NCBI GenBank assembly: GCA_021158195.1
Contig: JAGGVA010000023.1
Location: forward strand, 1-40,732
Origin: a bacterium
Lineage (GTDB): Bacteria > Patescibacteriota > Minisyncoccia > Minisyncoccales > PEYH01
Direction: 5' to 3'
Length of the DNA: 40,732 nucleotides
Numbering within the stretch: position 1 is the stretch's first letter; each line of letters begins with the position of its first letter. Made by a program: the position numbers and the translations under genes. Shown in pieces: positions 38,272-40,732 of this stretch. Under the pieces are notes generated by a model. It saw nothing but the letters and a program-made list of their open reading frames with translations. It was not told the DNA's origin and did not search any database.

Positions 38272-40079
38272 AAGAAACAATTAGAAATTTCGCCATTATT
38301 GCTCATATTGATCATGGAAAGTCGACTTTAGCCGACCGCTTTTTAGAATTAACAGGCACGGTGAAAAAAGAAAAAATGCAGCCACAGTTCTTGGATAGAA
38401 TGGATTTGGAAAGGGAAAGAGGAATAACTATTAAAATGCAACCTGTAAGGATGGTTTGGAGAATACCCCAACATTTGAAATCCGAACTCTCGTTAGATTC
38501 GTATATTCTAAATTTGATTGATACCCCAGGGCATGTAGATTTTAATTATGAGGTTTCAAGAAGTTTGGCGGCTATTGAAGGAGTTATTTTGTTAGTAGAT
38601 GCCACAAAGGGAATACAAGCACAAACAATCGCGAACTTAGAGTTAGCAAAAGAGCAGAATTTGGTCATTGTTCCTGCGGTTAATAAGATAGATCTTCCTC
38701 AGGCAAGAGTAGAGGAAGTAATATTAGAGACATCAGAATTGATAGATACTCCTTTTAAAGAAGTTATACCTATTTCTGCAAAAACAGGGGAGAATGTAGA
38801 AAAGTTGTTAGTTGAGGTTGTAAAAAGAATTCCTTCTCCTCAAGGCGAGGAAGAAAAACAACTAAAATGCTTGATTTTTGACTCAAATTACAATAGTTAT
38901 TTAGGGGCAGTTGCTTTTGTTAGAGTTTTCGACGGAAAGATTACCCCTGGTCAGGAAGTTTATCTTTATCAGGCAAAAAAACTGACAAAGGTAAAAGAGG
39001 TTGGATATTTCAACCCCGAGTTTTTTCCTGTAAAAGAACTTAAGGCAGGAGAGATAGGATATATTGCTTTGGGCATTAAAGACCCAGCATTGATAAGGAT
39101 AGGCGATACTATTACGGTTTTAGAAAAGGGCAAGTTAAACATCAAACCCTTTAAAGGGTATCGTGAGCCAAAACCAGTTGTTTTTACTAGTATTTACCCG
39201 AAAGATCCTAACGAGTGGAATCTTCTAAAAGAGGCGCTTTTAAAATTAAAACTTAACGACTCATCTTTGTATTTTGAGCCGGAAACAAAGTCTTTTTTAG
39301 GAAAAGGGTTTAAGTGCGGTTTTCTGGGGCTTTTACACGCAGAGATTGTTACCGAAAGATTAAAAAGAGAATATGGAATTAATTTATTGGTTTCCTCGCC
39401 TTCAGTATCTTATAAAATAATCCTTACCGATGGCAAAGAGATAATAATTCATTCCCCTAAAGATTGGCCTGATCCGGTTAAAATCAAAGAAACACAAGAA
39501 CAGTATGCCGAGATTAAAATTATTACTCCTACCAGATATCTAAACCCTGTGTTAAAAATTTTACCCACGAAAGATTATAAGTTAGAAAATATAGGTACAG
39601 AGAAACTTATAATTTCTGTGAATTTGCCCCTAAGAATAATTATTGAAGGTTTTTACGATAAATTAAAAAGTGTAACCCAAGGGTTTGCTTCAATGGATTA
39701 TAGAATTATTGGCTGGAAAAAAGCCGATTTGGTAAAGTTAGAAATTTTGATTGCTAAGAAAAACCAAGAAGCGCTTTCGAAAATTGTTCCCAAAGATAAA
39801 GCCCAAGAAGAAGGAAAGAAAATTTTGGAAAAATTATACAAAGTTTTACCTCCTCAAATGTTTGATTTGGCGCTTCAGGCAAAAGTAGGAGGTCGGATTA
39901 TAGCCAGAAAGACAATAAGAGCAAGAAGAAAAGATGTAATAGCGCCTTTGTATGGGGGTGATGTTACCCGAAAAATGAAGTTATTAGAAAAGCAAAAAAG
40001 AGGAAAAAAGAAGTTGCAAGAAAAAGGGCAATTTTCTATCCCTGCAGAGGTTTTCTGGAAAGTATTTAGGCAAGATTGA
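38268..40079 (+). CDS. lepA: Elongation factor 4 (LepA)
   Basis: The product has 603 residues, the normal length. It is a ribosome-associated GTPase acting on elongation and ribosome biogenesis. G1 AHIDHGKST is at 12-20, G2 is in ERERGITIKM, G3 is DTPGHVDFNYEVSRSLAA, and G4 is NKIDLPQA. The LepA-specific C-terminal domain is present (KVGGRIIARKTIRARRKDVIAPLYGGDVTRKMKLLEKQKRGKKKLQEKGQFSIPAEVF). It is translationally coupled to murJ through an ATGA overlap. Minor changes (DRMDLERERG for the usual DsMdlErERG) do not touch catalytic residues. Confidence 0.97.
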   Translation: MKETIRNFAIIAHIDHGKSTLADRFLELTGTVKKEKMQPQFLDRMDLERERGITIKMQPVRMVWRIPQHLKSELSLDSYILNLIDTPGHVDFNYEVSRSLAAIEGVILLVDATKGIQAQTIANLELAKEQNLVIVPAVNKIDLPQARVEEVILETSELIDTPFKEVIPISAKTGENVEKLLVEVVKRIPSPQGEEEKQLKCLIFDSNYNSYLGAVAFVRVFDGKITPGQEVYLYQAKKLTKVKEVGYFNPEFFPVKELKAGEIGYIALGIKDPALIRIGDTITVLEKGKLNIKPFKGYREPKPVVFTSIYPKDPNEWNLLKEALLKLKLNDSSLYFEPETKSFLGKGFKCGFLGLLHAEIVTERLKREYGINLLVSSPSVSYKIILTDGKEIIIHSPKDWPDPVKIKETQEQYAEIKIITPTRYLNPVLKILPTKDYKLENIGTEKLIISVNLPLRIIIEGFYDKLKSVTQGFASMDYRIIGWKKADLVKLEILIAKKNQEALSKIVPKDKAQEEGKKILEKLYKVLPPQMFDLALQAKVGGRIIARKTIRARRKDVIAPLYGGDVTRKMKLLEKQKRGKKKLQEKGQFSIPAEVFWKVFRQD

Positions 40080-40109
40080 GATTCTTGAAAAGTAATATAA
40101 AAAACTTTA

Positions 40110-40214
40110 TCATCTAAATAGAGGGGCTAAGAGGAAACCTATCATTGAGAGTGCAACTATAGAGACGAGGAAAATCCAGAGAAATTTAATTATTTTGTCA
40201 CTCTTTTTACTCAT
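40110..40214 (-). CDS. Small single-pass membrane protein (34 residues)
   Basis: A short minus-strand frame starts ATG at 40214 and stops TGA at 40112-40110. The product is MSKKSDKIIKFLWIF..., with a charged start followed by about 20 hydrophobic residues (FLWIFLVSIVALSMIGFLLA) and a short PLFR tail: one membrane helix with positive-inside topology. It fills the gap between convergent lepA and the divergent FtsB-like gene, whose ATG is only 6 nt away. No Shine-Dalgarno sequence. It is too small to be certain; the ordered protein-like composition is the main support. Confidence 0.5.
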   Translation of the reverse strand: MSKKSDKIIKFLWIFLVSIVALSMIGFLLAPLFR

Positions 40215-40220
40215 ATATTT

Positions 40221-40535
40221 ATGTTAAGAAAGAAGAAAAATAAAAAACCTGGAAAGTTTTTTGAGCAATTTTTAAAATTGTCTTTAACGCTTGTTTTATT
40301 AATTATAATCTATTTTTTGGTTGAAGGGAATATAAAACTTTATCATAAGAACCAGGAGGTAAATAATCGTTACAAAGAATTTAAGGCAGAATTGGAAGAG
40401 GTAGAAAAAAAGAACGAAGAACTTAATAAATTATTTTATCAAGCATCGCAACAGGAATATATAGAGAAGGTGATAAGAGAAAAAGGACTTTACAAAAAAC
40501 CCGGAGAAGAAGTGGTGGTAATAGAAGAAGAATAA
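40221..40535 (+). CDS. FtsB/DivIC-like septum formation initiator
   Basis: The product has 104 residues. It has a basic cytoplasmic N-terminus (MLRKKKNKKPGKFFEQF), one membrane helix (about 19-37, LSLTLVLLIIIYFLVEGNI), a coiled coil (about 42-75, VNNRYKEFKAELEEVEKKNEELNKLF), and the family tail IEKVIREKGLYKKPGEEVVVIEE, where E-x3-R-E-K-[GL] followed by a [KP]-GE-[EK]-VV segment is typical. These proteins join the divisome and signal septal wall synthesis. A tRNA gene follows immediately. Confidence 0.9.
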   Translation: MLRKKKNKKPGKFFEQFLKLSLTLVLLIIIYFLVEGNIKLYHKNQEVNNRYKEFKAELEEVEKKNEELNKLFYQASQQEYIEKVIREKGLYKKPGEEVVVIEEE

Positions 40536-40541
40536 ATTTGT

Positions 40542-40612
40542 GCGGGATTAGTTGAGTGGCCCAACGCGACCTTCCCAAGGTCGAAACGCGGGTTCGATTC
40601 CCGTATCCCGCT
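40542..40612 (+). tRNA. tRNA-Gly(CCC)
   Basis: A 71-nt cloverleaf. The acceptor stem is GCGGGAT/ATCCCGC with discriminator T. The D arm is GTTG/CAAC, the anticodon stem CGACC/GGTCG around loop TTCCCAA (anticodon CCC), and the T arm GCGGG-TTCGATT-CCCGT. The 3' CCA is not encoded, so it must be added by a CCA-adding enzyme. The CCC anticodon reads GGG. Confidence 0.95.
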
Positions 40613-40638
40613 CAAAATTGTATAGGAAACCCTTATAG

Positions 40639-40667
40639 AATGTAACGAGAACTGTTCTCGTTACATT
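40639..40667. repeat. 29-nt inverted repeat upstream of the last reading frame
   Basis: AATGTAACGAGAA and TTCTCGTTACATT form a perfect 13-bp repeat around CTG. It lies 7 nt before an ATG at 40675. It may be an operator or leader hairpin of the following gene; there is no T-run to make it a clear terminator. Confidence 0.7.
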
Positions 40668-40674
40668 GATTTTA

Positions 40675-40732
40675 TGAAATTAATCAAAAATGTGCCATTT
40701 TTGAAATTTAGGTCCAGAAAGATAGATTTATC
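40675..40732 (+). CDS. Possible start of a gene running off the window
   Basis: The ATG at 40675 opens 19 codons (MKLIKNVPFLKFRSRKIDL) without a stop up to the window edge. It is basic and hydrophobic, with no recognisable motif. No Shine-Dalgarno sequence is visible; the inverted repeat at 40639-40667 is its only context. Weakly supported. Confidence 0.3.

Noticed and set aside
1..40732. Recoded UGA (as in Gracilibacteria or Absconditabacteria)
   Set aside because: Several conserved proteins (MurJ, LepA) end normally at TGA and none needs to be read through it.

Overview
The window reads as chromosomal DNA of an AT-rich, compact bacterium, most likely a Candidate Phyla Radiation (Patescibacteria) member and probably a parcubacterium. 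This is inferred from the lineage style of several genes: a SecA with a long insertion in its first nucleotide-binding domain, a sigma-region-4/HARE-HTH protein, a stand-alone PaaX/Cas2-like protein, a VirD4-like ATPase next to a tryptophan-rich membrane partner, and a secreted zinc peptidase with a coiled coil and peptidoglycan-binding tail. TGA is used as a stop (for example in murJ, lepA and the peptidase gene), so the standard bacterial code fits. MurB, MurJ and FtsB imply a peptidoglycan wall.

Layout. 1-430: the tail of a HicA-like toxin, then a terminator. 434-11.8 kb: an envelope and surface-glycan region with a secreted metallopeptidase, a Wzx-like flippase, a nucleotidyltransferase/CDP-alcohol phosphotransferase pair, three GT4 glycosyltransferases, a polyprenyl-phosphate sugar transferase and a Wzy/O-antigen-ligase-like protein with a TPR tail. 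11.85-13.1 kb: a small zinc-ribbon protein, a probable small RNA with its own promoter and terminator, and a PaaX/Cas2-like gene bracketed by two copies of a 40-nt palindrome. 13.2-20.5 kb: a giant membrane-anchored alpha-2-macroglobulin-like protein with a Hint (intein-like) domain where the bait region should be, followed by a MEMO-CapA fusion. 20.5-24.9 kb: murB (with a histone-like basic tail), a ribosome hibernation factor and secA. 24.9-28.6 kb: a DUF1614 membrane protein, a RelB/RelE-type toxin-antitoxin pair framed by related inverted repeats, and secD-secF. 28.6-35.3 kb: the sigma4/HARE protein, the VirD4-like pair, pgk, a RecJ-like DHH nuclease and RNase HI. 35.4-40.7 kb: an unknown gene, the RNase P RNA (minus strand), murJ, lepA, a previously uncalled 34-residue membrane protein, an FtsB-like gene, tRNA-Gly(CCC) and the start of another possible gene.

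Two things stand out. First, the Hint domain in the alpha-2-macroglobulin-like protein keeps its predicted autocleavage residues (Cys1053, a TPEH motif, terminal His1180-Asn1181) but is followed by Glu rather than Cys/Ser/Thr. It sits between the MG6-like segment and the conserved post-bait segment, and the thioester motif is absent. This suggests a self-cleaving or self-splicing trap. Second, a 40-nt palindrome centred on CCATGG occurs four times in intergenic DNA. Two copies sharing the same deviation from symmetry bracket the PaaX/Cas2-like gene, which makes that protein a candidate binder or processor of the repeat.

Several promoters (secD, relB-like, murJ) place the predicted transcription start on or within two bases of the AUG, so leaderless mRNAs appear common here. 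All functions are read from sequence motifs; no database search was possible.
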